NCBI GenBank assembly: GCA_001600555.1
Contig: BCKH01000004.1
Location: 1,242,083 to 1,306,082 of the forward strand
Source: Albophoma yamanashiensis
Taxonomy: Eukaryota; Ascomycota; Sordariomycetes; Hypocreales; Ophiocordycipitaceae
DNA: 64,000 nt
Reading direction: 5' to 3'
The notes beneath the pieces are model-generated. The model was not told the DNA's origin, ran no database searches, and saw only the letters and a program-made list of their open reading frames with translations. The position numbers were made by a program, and so were the translations under genes. Below, one piece after another: positions 20,092-31,669 of the stretch (positions within the stretch are counted from its first letter, which is position 1; each line of letters begins with the position of its first letter).

Positions 20092-22277
20092 CTACTGTTC
20101 TTCCAGCAGCGCTTTCAAAGCCTCGACCGTGACCTGCAGCACCTCCGGCCGCCGGCTCTGCTTCAAGCACTCCTTCAACACCTCCACGCCGCCTTCCTCC
20201 TTGACCTTGCTCCTCACCAGCTTCCCCGTTTCCCCGTCGGCCAGGACCATGTTGTACACCGTGACCGCGCCGCGATGTCGCAGCCCCTCGTCCGGATCAA
20301 CGCAAAGCCCCAGCACAACCTTGACACCGCGTTCCCGGTGGACGATGGCGACGACGACGGGCTCGTATCCGGTCAGGGACGCCAGGGCACCCCCGGCGGC
20401 GCTTCGCGTCCCTACGTCCTGGGCATCTGCGAGTGCGAGCAAGATATGAAGACGGCTCCTGGCCTGCACGCTTCCGTCGGCGTACAGGGCGACGCCCTCC
20501 GGGGCTTGCATGAGGTTGCACACCAGCTCAACGGCGGCCTTGGAGACGAGGTGGTTCGACGACAAGAGCTGCTCCTCGATGTGCGACCAGGCGGTTCGTA
20601 TAATCGTGGGGCGCGTGTCATCGTCATCGAGGGATGCCAGATTGGTGAGCGCCATGAGCGCCTCGAACGTCGGCAGCAGATCTCGCGTTTCGGCCGCCGG
20701 GTCGGGAGGCACAATGGATACGAGCGGCCGTATCGCTGCGGTTACCGGCGTTGAGCGATTGCCACCGAAGACCAAGGCAGGGTTCGTGCTGATCAGTATC
20801 CGGGCCAGCGCCTGCGCGGCCATGCGACGGGGAGCCTCGTCCGTGTCTGGGATAACGTTCCAGGCGACGAGCAGCAGTTTGACGGCTCCCTGCTGAGCCA
20901 ACTGTCCTCGAAGGCTCTTGGTCATGGCTATGGAGTGTATTATGGAGACAATGAGGGTCATGGACCCCGGAGAGCCATTCTTGCTGTGGGTGACCAGGAC
21001 AGGGATGAGGTCAACGTCGAAGACGGCTTGACATCGCTTGGCCACGTGCTCGTCGTCGTCCAACGGGTCTGGCCCGGCCAGTTTGCCCGCCGCGTCGGCG
21101 TATGCCTTCAACTGACTCATCTTCTTCTCCTCCTCCGACAGGGCCGGTCGGTACCTTGTCAAGTTGACAAAGATACTCAGGGCGCCATATGTCGTCGGCG
21201 ACCTGGGCGGGGCGTCGGAGAGGGTCTTGACCAGCTTCTTGAGCAGCGGTTGGTTGCCTACTACGGTCTCCTTGACCTTTGACTGAAGAGACGCGTAGGC
21301 GAGCCCCTCGATGGAGTGTTGTCTGCCGTGATCCTCGTCCCGCATTATCATCTTAGTGAACAGGCAGGACAGGTCCTCGATGCTGGTTACTGCGGGCTCA
21401 ATCCTGGGCTTGTTGGGGTCATTTGTGGATGCCTTGGACGGAACTGCCTTTATGCTATGTCAGTCAGCTGTTAACATCGCGTCCCGCAAGCAACGATTCG
21501 GGGCCATTCGCGCGCGAGGCGACATACCCTCAGCTTGGCCAGGATGACAGCAGCCAGATGCTGGACCTGCTCCGAGTGGCGTCGCATGGAGATGGAGCCG
21601 GTCTCGCCCTGGACCTTGGGGTCGCGGCTGGGGCTGCCATGGTTGCCGGTCGGATCCTGATCCACCACTTCCTCCAACCACTCCACGCAATACTTCTGGA
21701 CCGCCTCTCGGCAGGTTGCGTCCACGCAAGCGGCACTGAGCATCTCCAAGCAGGCCGTCTCCACCTTGCGGCTCTTCCACTCCCGCCTCATAAGGGGTCC
21801 CAGTGTGCCGAGGAAGCCTTCGCTCAGGAACAGCTTGGCCGTCTGGTCCGGCACGATGGGGAAGGTGGCGGACGCGACGCAAAACGCGACGATGAAGTCG
21901 TCGTAGGTCCCTCTCCCGATGCGGTCGTAGAAGAAGGCGGAGAGCTTCTTGGAGCCGTCGTCGCCGGCGGCCTTGAGATAGGCCGACGTGGTGAGGGTGG
22001 CGTGGCCGCGGACGATGTCGGGCTGCCGCATGTCGAGGTAGCAGAGTACGGTGTCGACGCAGTCTCCGTCAATGACCTTGCAGATGGTCCGGTGCTGGGG
22101 GTCCTTCTGCTGGGCCACGGCGTCGTCGTTGAGCAGCTTGGTGAGCTCGTCGAGCACCCTGCACGTCTCCTCGTCCTCCTGGCCGCCCTCCATCAGGCGC
22201 GCGAAGACGAGCAGCGTCTGGTCCTGCAGCGACGCTGTGGCGGCCGTGCTCTGCAGCGTCTCCGCGACGGTCGCCAT
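20092..22277 (-). CDS. UCS-domain myosin chaperone (She4/Cro1/UNC-45 family)
   Basis: Two exons, 22277-21528 and 21447-20092, 701 residues; the join ILAKLR|AVPSKAS needs an acceptor at AAAG|GCA, which keeps the frame. The whole protein is a run of short amphipathic helices of armadillo type, with repeats such as LIPVLVTHSKNGSPG, AAQALARILIS and AAGGALASLTGYEPVV. The C-terminal half corresponds to the UCS domain of fungal She4p and Podospora CRO1. No N-terminal TPR domain is present, as is usual in fungi. UCS proteins help fold the motor domains of type I, II and V myosins and are needed for polar growth and cytokinesis. It is divergent from TFB4. Confidence 0.87.
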
Positions 22278-22785
22278 GGTGACGGTTGACCTGACGAGAA
22301 TTCGCGAAGCTGCGTGTACGGGTTGCCGGTGCGAGGCAAGGAGCAGGTTGTTGGTTGACGGAGCAGCCTTTGGGTGCGAACCAGCTTACCGACACGACAG
22401 GGAGGAGCTGCCACTCCACCTGTTTTGCGCTGAAGCAATGGAAGCCTCACCGGCTGCCGCCCCCACCTCGACTGCGTCACAAGCGGCACACAGGCCCCGC
22501 TGGAGCTGCCCCTCCGCCAACGGTTGTCGGGGTGGAGGTCCTGATTAACCTGGAAGCTACCTAAAGCTGCTGCGCAGTCACGTGTGTTGGCGTCGCCCCA
22601 GGCCATGCTACAGCGCGATCGGCTCTGACGAGTCGACGACAGCGCAGCTCACTTCGCTTTTTGATGCTTCCGTGCACCTCTTCCACCCCAGTCACGACAA
22701 CCTCGTCCACCACAGCGCGAGCGCGTTGCTTCGCCTCGACCTCGTAGCTGCCTCCCCGTCGGCATTGTCCCCCATTCCGTCCACC
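22278..22785. promoter_or_regulatory. divergent promoter UCS chaperone / TFB4
   Basis: 508 bases between outward-facing genes. A CACGTG palindrome occurs at 22579-22584, the same core as in the NDC1/PEP12 promoter. Function is inferred from motif and position only. Confidence 0.4.
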
Positions 22786-23865
22786 ATGGACGCCGTCGAC
22801 GTCTCCGAGCACTACGAGGTCACCACCGCCGAGGAGACGCCGTCCCTGCTCTCCATCATCCTCGACACCAACCCGCGAGCGTGGGCCGCCTTCGACGACA
22901 AGCTCTCCTTGGACAAGGCCATCGCCAACATCCTCGTCTTCGTCAACGCCCACCTCGCCTTCAGCAATGTGAACCAGGTCGCCATCATCGCCGCCCACGT
23001 GAATCGCGCCGTTTGGCTGTACCCTGCGCCGCCGGAGCGCGCGGCCTCCAACGATGCCTCTGGCGACGTCACAATGCACGATGTTCCGCCGGCTGGGACC
23101 TCGCCATCTTCGGCCAACAAATACCCCCAGTTCGCGCAGATTGAGTCCACGGTCATGTCCTCCGTGCAGAAGCTCATGAGGGAGACCACCGATGCCGACC
23201 TCGCCGAGACGACGACGCAGCTGTCCGGCGCCCTCACGCTCGCGTTGTGCCACATCAACAAAGCCTCCCAGGCCCTCAGTTCGGCGACGACGAGCCTATC
23301 CGACAGCGCCCAGCCAGTTTCATCTGCGCCGCCGCCCTTGAAGGGACGAATACTCGTCGTTTCCGTGTCCGACTCGGAGCCCTCCCAATACATCCCCACC
23401 ATGAACGCCGTCTTTGCCGCAGCCCACGCCCAAGTTGCCATCGACACTCTGGCCCTCGCCGGAGAACCGACGTTCCTCCAGCAGGCGTGCTTCAACACGG
23501 ACGGCACATTTATTGCGGCGTCGAATCCACGCGGCATCTTGACCTACCTAATGTTCGGCCTCGTCGCGGACACGGAAGCCCGCAAGTCGCTCATCACACC
23601 CACACATGACAAGGTGGACTTTCGCGCCGCCTGCTTCTGCCATGGAAACGTGGTGGATACCGGCTTTGTCTGCTCCATCTGCCTCAGCATCTTCTGCGAG
23701 CTCCCGGAGAATGCCGAGTGCCTGACCTGTGGAACCAAGCTAGCGCTGGGCAACTACGGTGCGAAGCCCGCTGTTGTGCCTCGGAAGAAGAAGAAGAAGA
23801 AGCGCGTCGTTAATGGCAGCGCGCGAGAAGAGACGGGGAGCGCCACGGGGACCCCCCGTCCCTGA
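22786..23865 (+). CDS. TFB4: TFIIH core subunit Tfb4 (p34)
   Basis: Single exon, 359 residues. A von Willebrand A-like fold starts at residue 15 with LLSIILDTNPRAWA and contains ILVFVNAHLAF and ILVVSVSDSEPSQYIPTMNAVFAA. It is followed by the family's C-terminal zinc-binding module: ACFCHGNVVDTGFVCSICLSIFC, then ECLTCGTKLALG (cut to 20 residues in practice by the intervening bases). It ends with a Lys-rich tail. Tfb4 pairs with Ssl1 in the TFIIH core used in transcription initiation and nucleotide excision repair. The frame is open upstream, but the Met at 22786 (context CCACCATGG) coincides with the start of family similarity. Confidence 0.93.
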   Translation: MDAVDVSEHYEVTTAEETPSLLSIILDTNPRAWAAFDDKLSLDKAIANILVFVNAHLAFSNVNQVAIIAAHVNRAVWLYPAPPERAASNDASGDVTMHDVPPAGTSPSSANKYPQFAQIESTVMSSVQKLMRETTDADLAETTTQLSGALTLALCHINKASQALSSATTSLSDSAQPVSSAPPPLKGRILVVSVSDSEPSQYIPTMNAVFAAAHAQVAIDTLALAGEPTFLQQACFNTDGTFIAASNPRGILTYLMFGLVADTEARKSLITPTHDKVDFRAACFCHGNVVDTGFVCSICLSIFCELPENAECLTCGTKLALGNYGAKPAVVPRKKKKKKRVVNGSAREETGSATGTPRP

Positions 23866-24367
23866 AGCTGAAGACGCCAACGTGCCCAACTTGAGCTAGG
23901 GCTTTACGCCGCCTTACACCCGTCTCGATTTTGTCGAAAGCATGTGTCCCTGAAAAGGGCTGGCGTTAGGGATCGCATCGTGTTACTCAGCGCCCAAGGT
24001 GGATTCTGATTGCAAATTGCGTAGAGCAACACGCAGTGGAGCAGGGCGCTGTAAGAAAGTATTCTTGGGGGGCGGGGTTACATGCGTTATCATGATGTAC
24101 ATTATAATGATACCAATTCAACAGGATACAAAGCAAGAGTCGACGTCTATTGCGCCTTTTCCTTGCCCGTCTCCGGCTTTCACGCTGCAACCAAGCCCCC
24201 TCCTCCGGCGAGTGACTACTAGGGACCAAAGGTGGGTAGAGTTCACTAACTAGGGGTAAGACAGCTTATACAACAGAACGCAAGACGACCGTGACCTCAC
24301 ACCAGCTTGCAGCTGTAAAGAATGTGGGCGCAGTAGCGATGGTCGCGATAGAAGAGCGTCACCACAC
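23866..24367. other. convergent 3' regions of TFB4 and the taspase-like gene
   Basis: 502 bases holding the ends of two converging transcripts. No open frame with recognisable content. Confidence 0.5.
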
Positions 24368-26290
24368 TTAGCCAAGTCGAATCCTGCGCCCCCCTTTGGC
24401 AATCTTAGCACCCTCGGAGAGCCGAGACATGGTGCAGCGAGGCTCTTTGTCCAAGCCTCCCATCGACGCAAGCGCGAACGAGTCTGTGTTGTGCGCAAAG
24501 TAGAGGTAGTATCCGGTGCGGCACTTCTTGACCACCATGACCCCGATGGCTCCCGCGGAGTGGCAGCCCCTGACACCGGGGTGGTTCATGAAGTCGTTGG
24601 CAATGAACGACTCCATGACGGCGTCTTCGTCGTCGTCGTCGACGTTGCAGCCGCCCGAGCCTTGGCGGGTCCCGTGGTAGATCCTCTCAGCGCACCTCTG
24701 GGATGCCATCGTGGTCGCCATGTGCTCTCCAGTCCCGCTTGTGACGGCGGCGACGGTTCGCCCCTCCACATCCTCATCGGCGCAAGGCACGATAGCAGTG
24801 CCGACCCCGACAAGCGCGGCAGGCCCCAGCCGTCCTCGATGCTTCATCCCGATGCCTCCGGACGAAGATCCCGCAGCAATCTGGCCCTTTTCATCAATCG
24901 CGATGGCACCAATAGTGTCGGTAACACAATCGTCCCTAGTAACGCCTGATGGGTTGGCTCGTTTAGCCGCTCGGCCGTTGGGGTCTCCGCCTCCTGCGCT
25001 CGTTGCGTTGAGCGGTCGCTTAAGTCCGCGTGGGCCGATGCTGTCGCTACCGGTACCACGTGGCACAGTGCCATCCGTGGGGTGTGTCTTACCTACTTCC
25101 TCAGCAGGTCGTGTAATGGGTAATGGCTGCTCTTCATTCATGCCGTCCTTGCGAGTCGAGGTCGTATCCGTAGGCTGATCTGGTTTCTTGTACCCCGCGG
25201 ACGAAAGGCCGTTGCTCTTACCGTCGGGCAATGCTATAAGAGTCAGAGGCGGACGAGGCATCCGGAGCGAGGGGCGCGCCGCGGCAGCAGACGAGTGACT
25301 GCCGTGGGCACGGGGAGCCGCAGGAAACAAGGAAGCCTCCGTCATGGCGGCGGACTCCAGTAGCGGTGTGCCGGCACAAGGAGAGTCGGTTTGTCCTTCA
25401 TTCCACGTACCGGTCATGATCGCAGCCGTATGCTCCCTAGGGAATTTCTTCTGGGGCTCTGGGGTTGCTGCAGTGTCGTATTGGCAGGGAACATATCCCA
25501 GGGGTGTTGAGACGGTAGGGGGGCCTAGTCTAATGCCCTTGGTCGCCCCTTCGGCATGCATCAAATCCGCTTGCCAGCGGAAGAAGCGGTCGCGAGAGTT
25601 CCTCGAGACGAGATATTCGTTTGCAAAGGTCACCATGCCATGCTCTTCGGCGAACGCCCTGGCACCGCCCCCTACGAGGGCGTTTGGAGGCACCCGGCGA
25701 AGGGTCAGCGGCATGTTGCTGGTGTCGAGAATGAGCTTAGCGAGAGAGATGGGATTTCGTATGTCTGTTGTACCGCGACATCAGCACGGGCGCAGGAATT
25801 TCCAGGAATCTAGGGGTACAAACTGGGGACTGCTCCGCAAGCACCACTACGGCCGAGATGGTCGACAATGGTCGCGTCGCACTCGACGGTGCCATCGATG
25901 GACAGGTTGGAGCCGTAACCGGCGTTTGTGATTTCCTTGTCCTCGAGGATGCGGAGCGCAGCCTCGACGGCTTCGGTGGCGGTAGCACCGGCTTTCAAGA
26001 ATCTCATGCCCATCTCGGCGGCCCTGTCGAGTGTGGGTGTCAGCGGATGCGTGCACAGCCCTTCGTAGGAGCCCTTGGTAGGCGACGGTGACGTACGAAA
26101 CGCAGGCTTCGAGGTGCACATGCTCATTCTGGTGGCTGTGGAAGCCGGCGCCAGCGTGTATGAAAATCGCAGGGATAGCCTTCTGCCTCTGCCCAAGCCG
26201 GAAGACACGGTCGAGAGCGCCGTCGGTGTTGTAGTTCAGAGCCATCACGGGGGCGGCCGTCTCATGGTGGCGGGGATGGCAATCGCTCAT
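24368..26290 (-). CDS. taspase-1-like threonine aspartase (Ntn hydrolase, asparaginase-2 family)
   Basis: Three exons: 26290-26097, 26023-25824 and 25764-24368; 596 residues. Joins restore HLEACVSAAEMGMRFLKAG and GAVPNIRNPISLAKLILDT. The N-terminal half has FIHAGAGFHS, TEAVEAALRILEDKEITNAG and SIDGTVECDATIVDH, typical of taspase-type asparaginases. The nucleophile is predicted at Thr415 (VTDTIGAIAID), exposed by self-cleavage before it; GSSSGGIGMKHRGRLGP follows. Human taspase 1 has 420 residues; the extra length lies in a low-complexity linker of roughly 200 residues, rich in Pro, Ser and Thr, just before the nucleophile. Taspase 1 cleaves nuclear regulators after Asp in animals; fungal substrates are not established. 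Confidence 0.85.
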
Positions 26291-27325
26291 AGTTGGCGGG
26301 GAGTCATGAGGGCGTGTGGTCGACGGTCAATAAGGATGTTAACCGAGAGATGTTGGCGTAATGTCGGGCGAGGAGAGGGGCGGTATACCTTAGGGATGCG
26401 AGAGGTGTCCAACGGACTCGGATGCGCAGAAGAGAGCGCGCGTACTGTGACCTCGACGCGCACCACTCTGCCCCAGCACGAGCCCTCGCCGCCTTGTCGG
26501 GACAGACGACGGGAGGAGGGCGGGAGCGGTCCAGTCGCCCGATGTCGCTGCAGTCATAAGAGGCAGGCGCCTGAGTTGCTGGGCAGGCTGTAAGGGGGCT
26601 CTACTGCTAAGGGGGGCCAACACGGGTCGCAGCACAGACGTAGAGGGAGAGCATTGACGTCGCCTGTGGCAAGGGAAAGTCTGCCGCGGTCAGAGAGAAC
26701 TTGTGCGGTTCCGTGCAAGCCTGCGAACTCTCGAGTCGTTCCCACGTGGACCAGCCGCCGTCTCAGCGAAAGCACCTAGCCATGCGCCCGCGCGATCTCA
26801 TGCTGTGCGTGGCGAGCCTGGAATCTAAGGTGAATAGGGTACCTTGGGTCGCAACTAAGGTTACACACCGGCGAGGCGAGCCACGATGCCTTCCCCTACG
26901 GCCAGCTGGTAGCTCAATGGTAGTGGCGGAGTGTAGGGTCCATATTGGCGAGCTCCGACGTCTGGTTGGGACATGACGTACGTCGGCAGGGGCATCAAAG
27001 CCCCGATAAGTGCACACCCAAGCGCTGACGCAGCCCCCACCACCACTTCCCCCTTCCCCCAGCCGCTCAACCACTGTGGGCAGCCCAGCCAGCCCAGCTC
27101 CTGGCCCCCGAGCTCTGTTCCAGGCACCCTCGTATCGTTGTATCGCAGCTGTCCACCCCACTTGAGGGTGACGACGAGGCGAGCCCATCACCACCACGCC
27201 GCATCCATTGCTCGCTCCTCGACCTCGACCTCGACGTCGCCAGCGACCCTCCGCCTCGCCGCTCCCCCGACTGCTCGCCCCCCCTATCTGTCTCGCGCGC
27301 GACGTCAGCCGCAACCCCCTCCGCC
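26291..27325. promoter_or_regulatory. divergent promoter taspase-like / ARP3
   Basis: 1035 bases between outward-facing genes. The 300 bases before ARP3 are strongly C/T-rich, a usual feature of highly expressed fungal promoters. No gene recognised. A short tRNA-like string near 26,900 was examined and rejected. Confidence 0.45.
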
Positions 27326-28988
27326 ATGGCGAACCAAACTCCCGCCGTTGTCATGGACAAGTAAGCTCGCCCTCCCCAGCCCCGCAGAGGCACACGCACG
27401 TAGCATGGCTGACCCGAGGCAACCAGCGGCACGGGCTTCTCGAAGCTGGGTACGCCGACCACGACTAGTTGCTCGCCTTCGTGCCGTCAATTGACTCCGT
27501 ATCTGCAGGTTTCGCCGGAAATGACTCGCCTTCCTTCGTCTTCCCGACCGCCATCGCGACCAAGGGCCCCCAAGGCGGCGCCGCCGGCGGATCCGCGTCG
27601 GGTCGCCCGTCCGTTGGAAACAAGCCGTCGTTCCTCGCCGGTGGTGCTGGCTCCAGCAGCAGCCATCTCAGCTCTAAGAGAGGCACCGAGGATCTGGACT
27701 TCTTCATTGGCGACGCTGCCCTGAGCGCGGCTGCGGGACCTGGTTCGTGGACGCGTTCGCGACCCCCTGAGCCTGCGAGCTGATGAAACATAGGATACGG
27801 CCTGCACTACCCCATCCGCCACGGACAAATAGAGAACTGGGTATGGCTCCCCAAACACGTCTCTACACTGACTCGGCTAAAACGGTGCAGGACCACATGG
27901 AGAGATTCTGGTCAAACTCCATCTTCAAATACCTCAGGGTCGAGCCCGAAGATCATTACTTCCTCCTGACCGAACCTGTGAGTGCTCTCGAGCCTGGGCC
28001 ACACATCCAACGCATGCTTACATGGATAGCCTCTGAATCCTCCCGAGAACCGAGAAAACACGGCCGAGATTTTCTTCGAGTCCTTTAACTGTGCCGGCAT
28101 GTACATTGCCGTGCAGGCCGTCCTGGCTCTGGCCGCCTCGTGGACGTCGTCCAAGGTCACGGACCGGTCATTGACGGGAACTGTCATCGACTCTGGTGAC
28201 GGCGTCACCCACGTCATCCCCGTTGCCGAGGGGTACGTCATCGGGTCCTCGATCAAGTCGATCCCTATCGCGGGCCGGGACATCACCTACTTCGTCCAGT
28301 CCCTCCTGCGAGACCGCGGCGAGCCGGATTCTTCCCTCAAGACGGCGCAAGAGATCAAGGAGGAGTACTGCTACGTCTGCCCAGACATTGTCAAGGAGTT
28401 TAGCAAGTACGATCGCGACCGTGAGCGCTTCGCCAAGCACGTCGTCACCCACCCTGGCGGCCGTCAAGTCAACGTCGACGTGGGCTACGAACGATTCCTC
28501 GCTCCCGAGATCTTTTTCAATCCCGAGATCTACAGCTCCGACTTCCTGACGCCCCTCCCCACCGTCGTGGACGGCGTCATTCAGCAGTCCCCAATCGATG
28601 TCCGTCGCGGCCTGTACAAGAACATCGTGCTCTCTGGCGGCAGCACGCTCTACAAGGACTTTGGCAGGCGGTTACAACGAGACATCAAGCAGCTGGTAGA
28701 CGCCAGGATTCGAGCGAGCGAGGTCCGCAGCGGCGGCGCAAGAAGCGGCGGTCTGGACGTGCAGGTCATCACGCACAAGAGGCAACGACACGGCCCCTGG
28801 TTCGGTGGCAGTCTGCTCGGTCAGACTCCCGAGTTCCGCTCGTACTGCCATACCAAGGCAGAGGTAAGAGACCGGCGCATCCTCTACACTTACGATACCA
28901 TGATGACTAAACCCGATCGTAGTACCAAGAATACGGCCCAAGCATAGTGCGGAGATTTGCGCTGTTGGGTGGACCTGGTGGCTCATAA
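27326..28988 (+). CDS. ARP3: actin-related protein 3 (Arp2/3 complex)
   Basis: Seven exons: 27326-27360, 27428-27450, 27509-27742, 27794-27840, 27891-27977, 28030-28863 and 28923-28988; 441 residues. Exon 2 is only 23 bases. Joins give MDNGTGFSKLGFAGNDSPSF, YPIRHGQIENWDHMERFW, TEPPLNPPENRENTAEIFF and CHTKAEYQEYGPSIVRRF. These are the actin-fold phosphate loops and Arp3-specific segments. A Gly/Ser-rich insert (about 45-80) and the GTVIDSGDGVTHV nucleotide motif are visible. With Arp2 and five other subunits it nucleates branched actin at endocytic patches and hyphal tips. Many 5' introns are usual for fungal actin genes. Confidence 0.95.
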
Positions 28989-29434
28989 AAAGCGCTCGAC
29001 CTTTCTTCAAGACGATGCTGAACGGGTTGAATCAAAATTCCTGGCACCTTCATGGCTGGAACAGCATTGAGCGGGTGACGGAGCTTGCACTCGTGCGTCG
29101 TGGAGCTTAGACGTATAGCTAGTGGGCTGGGAGAGGCTAGAGAGGTGATGAATAGGTAGCCATGCAATACGAGTAAAGAACTTGACAAGTAATGCTGGAC
29201 AGACATGATACGATATTGATCAATTTCCATTGCCTACCACATACATCGCAGCAAATAGGGCGATGATAACATTGGTGGCTCGAGTACAAAGTGAGATGAG
29301 AATCCGGCCAATATTTTCAAGTCGCCCAACGTCAACTCACAACACGTCGCCCACTGCATTATTCCTCTACAAATGCTCATCCCAGATGGCCAATACAAAA
29401 CGCAAACACGACGATCGACGTCGTCTCCATTCCT
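28989..29434. other. convergent 3' regions of ARP3 and the alcohol dehydrogenase
   Basis: 446 bases, AT-richer than the flanking genes; nothing beyond presumed 3' untranslated DNA is seen. Confidence 0.5.
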
Positions 29435-30561
29435 TCACCTGCTGGTATCGACGACGTACCGACCGGTGATCTTGCCCTCCTCCATCAGCTTGTAGACGTC
29501 CTGCAGCTTGCTCAGACCGATCGTCTTGTACGGCGCGTGGATGAGGCCCCTAGCGAAGAAGTCAAGCGCCTCGGCCGTGTCGGCGCGGTTGCCGACGTAG
29601 CTGCCCTTGATGGAGATCATGCGGAGGACGGTGTCGAAGACGGGCGCGCTGACCTTTGCCCTGGCGGGCAGGCCCATGCAGACGACGGTGCCGCGGGAGC
29701 GCACATACGCGGTCGCCTGCTGGAAGGGCTTCTCGGCGACGGCGACGAGGAGCACGGCGTGCGGGCCCAGGCCCTCGGGGGTGGCGGCCTTGACCTCGGC
29801 CACGAGGTCCTCGGAGGTCTTGAAGTCGACGTACGTGCAGGCGCCGAGCTCCTTGCACATCTTCCTCTTCTCGTCGCCGGCATCGATGGCAATGACATCC
29901 AGACCCATGGCCCTGGCGTACTGGATAGCCAAGCTGCCGAGGCCGCCGCCGGCTCCGACGACGGCAACGGTCTGCCCGGGCCTGGCGCCGGACTCCTTGA
30001 TGCCCTTGTAGACGGTGATGCCGGCGCACAGGATGGGCGCGACGGCCTCGAGGCTGCACTCCTTAGGAATGCGGGCGACGTGCGCCGCCTTGCCTATGGC
30101 GTACTGCTGGAATGATCCGTCGACGGTGTAGCCAGAGAGCCGGGCCTTGCTGCAGAGTGGCTCGTCTGTCTGCTGGCAGAAGCTGCAGCTGAGGCACGAG
30201 CCGTTGAGCCACTTGATGCCGGCGTGGTCGCCGATTTCAATGTCCTTGACGAGCTCGCCGCGAGCCACGACGACGCCAGCGCCTTCATGGCCACCCACCA
30301 GGGGCAGCTTCGTGGGGATGGGCCAGTCGCCGAGCATGGCATGCAGATCGGTGTGGCACACGCCCGAGTACTTGATGTTGACAAGCACCTCGTCGGGACC
30401 TGGCTGTGGAACGGGGATCTTCTTGTAGACGACGGCTGCAACCCAATACGTTAGCCTGTCCCAGGACGGTGAGTCGCGAATAAGGTATCGAGCAACTTAC
30501 GACCTCCGGTCTTCTCCACCACCTGCGCCCATTGCTCCGTGGGGATTTGAGGGGACGCCAT
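29435..30561 (-). CDS. zinc-dependent alcohol dehydrogenase (ADH1 type, MDR family)
   Basis: Two exons, 30561-30501 and 30435-29435; 353 residues, the usual length of tetrameric fungal ADHs (about 350). GroES-like domain with catalytic zinc ligands in SGVCHTDLHA and GGHEGAGVV, and structural zinc cysteines in LSCSFC through EPLC. The Rossmann domain has VAVVGAGGGLGSLAIQYA, and the acidic residue of VIAIDAGDEK favours NAD(H). C-terminal GRYVVDTS is typical of yeast-type ADH. It interconverts primary alcohols, mainly ethanol, and aldehydes in the cytosol. No targeting signal is seen. Physiological direction cannot be read from sequence. Confidence 0.92.
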
Positions 30562-31417
30562 TGTCTGTCGCTTTATAGTGACAATCGGTGCTTATATTTG
30601 GAGTCGATACTGTTCATGGGTTCATGTCGACCAGTATTGTAAAAAGGTCAGAGGATGCTGGACGAAAGCAAAAGATGCGTGTCGAGGCAGATTGTCCATG
30701 TCGAGAAGCTGAGGACTCGTCGAATTTATGCAGAAGGTTCAAGCCATTTCAAAAGGCAGATTCGCTATCAATTGCTAGATGTCACCCTATGGCCGGGAGG
30801 GGAAGCCTTGCAACCGGCAGGCTCGGGAGCCATCGGCGTTGTCACACCACCACTTCATGCGCCAACGAAAACGCCATGCCCTCCGCACCCGTCCCATGCC
30901 GTCGGGTCCGTCCGCCCGAGAGTTCGGCAATGGCCGCCTCCGCTCCATTGGGCAACATTCCGCTCTCGAGGAGTTGGGCCAGCAAGGAATAGGGAGATAC
31001 GGGCTTGCAGAGAGCGGGTGGTGAATGGTGATGCTGGCTGCGGTAGTTGAAGAGGATGCCGACGCAGCAGCGCCTCGGGCGTATCGCGGGATTGCCAGAA
31101 AACGGAGAGCCCCACCGGTCCCGAGTGACGGTCCGGAATCCCGGATTTAGCTCCAACGGGATTATGAGATCATTTGGATTGCCAAGAGGTCCCAATAAAC
31201 TATTAAATCAGGTTTCCTTGGATTGCTTGGGCTGCATCACGATCCCTGTGCTCAGCATTGCTTGGAGTATTCTACAATCCAGTTGATACACTTCAGTTTA
31301 TAAACAAGTGTACATAGCAAGACGCGGTTTAATCATTTAAGCATTTTGACAGTATACTTCCATCCATAAGTACGTCAAATCCTGAACATACTATTCTTTT
31401 CAAGATCCATAGAGCTC
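30562..31417. other. intergenic, no gene recognised
   Basis: 856 bases with several short frames on both strands, none with a known domain or good splice partners. It contains the upstream region of the alcohol dehydrogenase and the 3' flank of the Kazal gene. Confidence 0.5.
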
Positions 31418-31669
31418 CTAAGGCGGAGTACATTTCCCCTCATGCTTGACAACTATAAGTTTCTTTGTACGCTTAACCGCACACCTAAGCTTGCACTCGT
31501 TTGAATAGGTGATTCCATCGGAACCGCACAACGGCTTGTGTACTTTCAGGCCGTATACTTTCGGGCAGATGCAATCATTCTGCTCCGCCGGCCGATTCTC
31601 AAGAGGAGCACAACACCCCATCTGCCACAGGTACAGGGCAGAGACAGCTGCGACGAGAGATGTACGCAT
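31418..31669 (-). CDS. small secreted Kazal-type serine protease inhibitor
   Basis: Single exon, 83 residues. A signal peptide (MRTSLVAAVSALYLWQMGCC, cleavage probably just after) precedes one Kazal domain. The domain has the core KPLCGSDGITYSNECKL and six cysteines in the order C-x-C, C, C, C, C (DCIC, PLC, NEC, LRC, GKC). The spacing of the first two is short, as in non-classical Kazal domains. By alignment to ovomucoid, the second residue after the second Cys is the inhibitory P1; here it is Lys, which suggests trypsin-like targets (inference). A TATA-like ATATAA lies about 80 bases upstream. The gene is isolated in gene-poor DNA. Kazal proteins are uncommon in fungi and could act on host or competitor proteases. 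Confidence 0.85.
   Translation of the reverse strand: MRTSLVAAVSALYLWQMGCCAPLENRPAEQNDCICPKVYGLKVHKPLCGSDGITYSNECKLRCAVKRTKKLIVVKHEGKCTPP

Noticed and set aside
26899..26975. tRNA-like string with AGCTCAATGGTAG
   Set aside because: Resembles a D-arm, but no TTCRANY T-loop, anticodon stem or matching acceptor stem could be folded.
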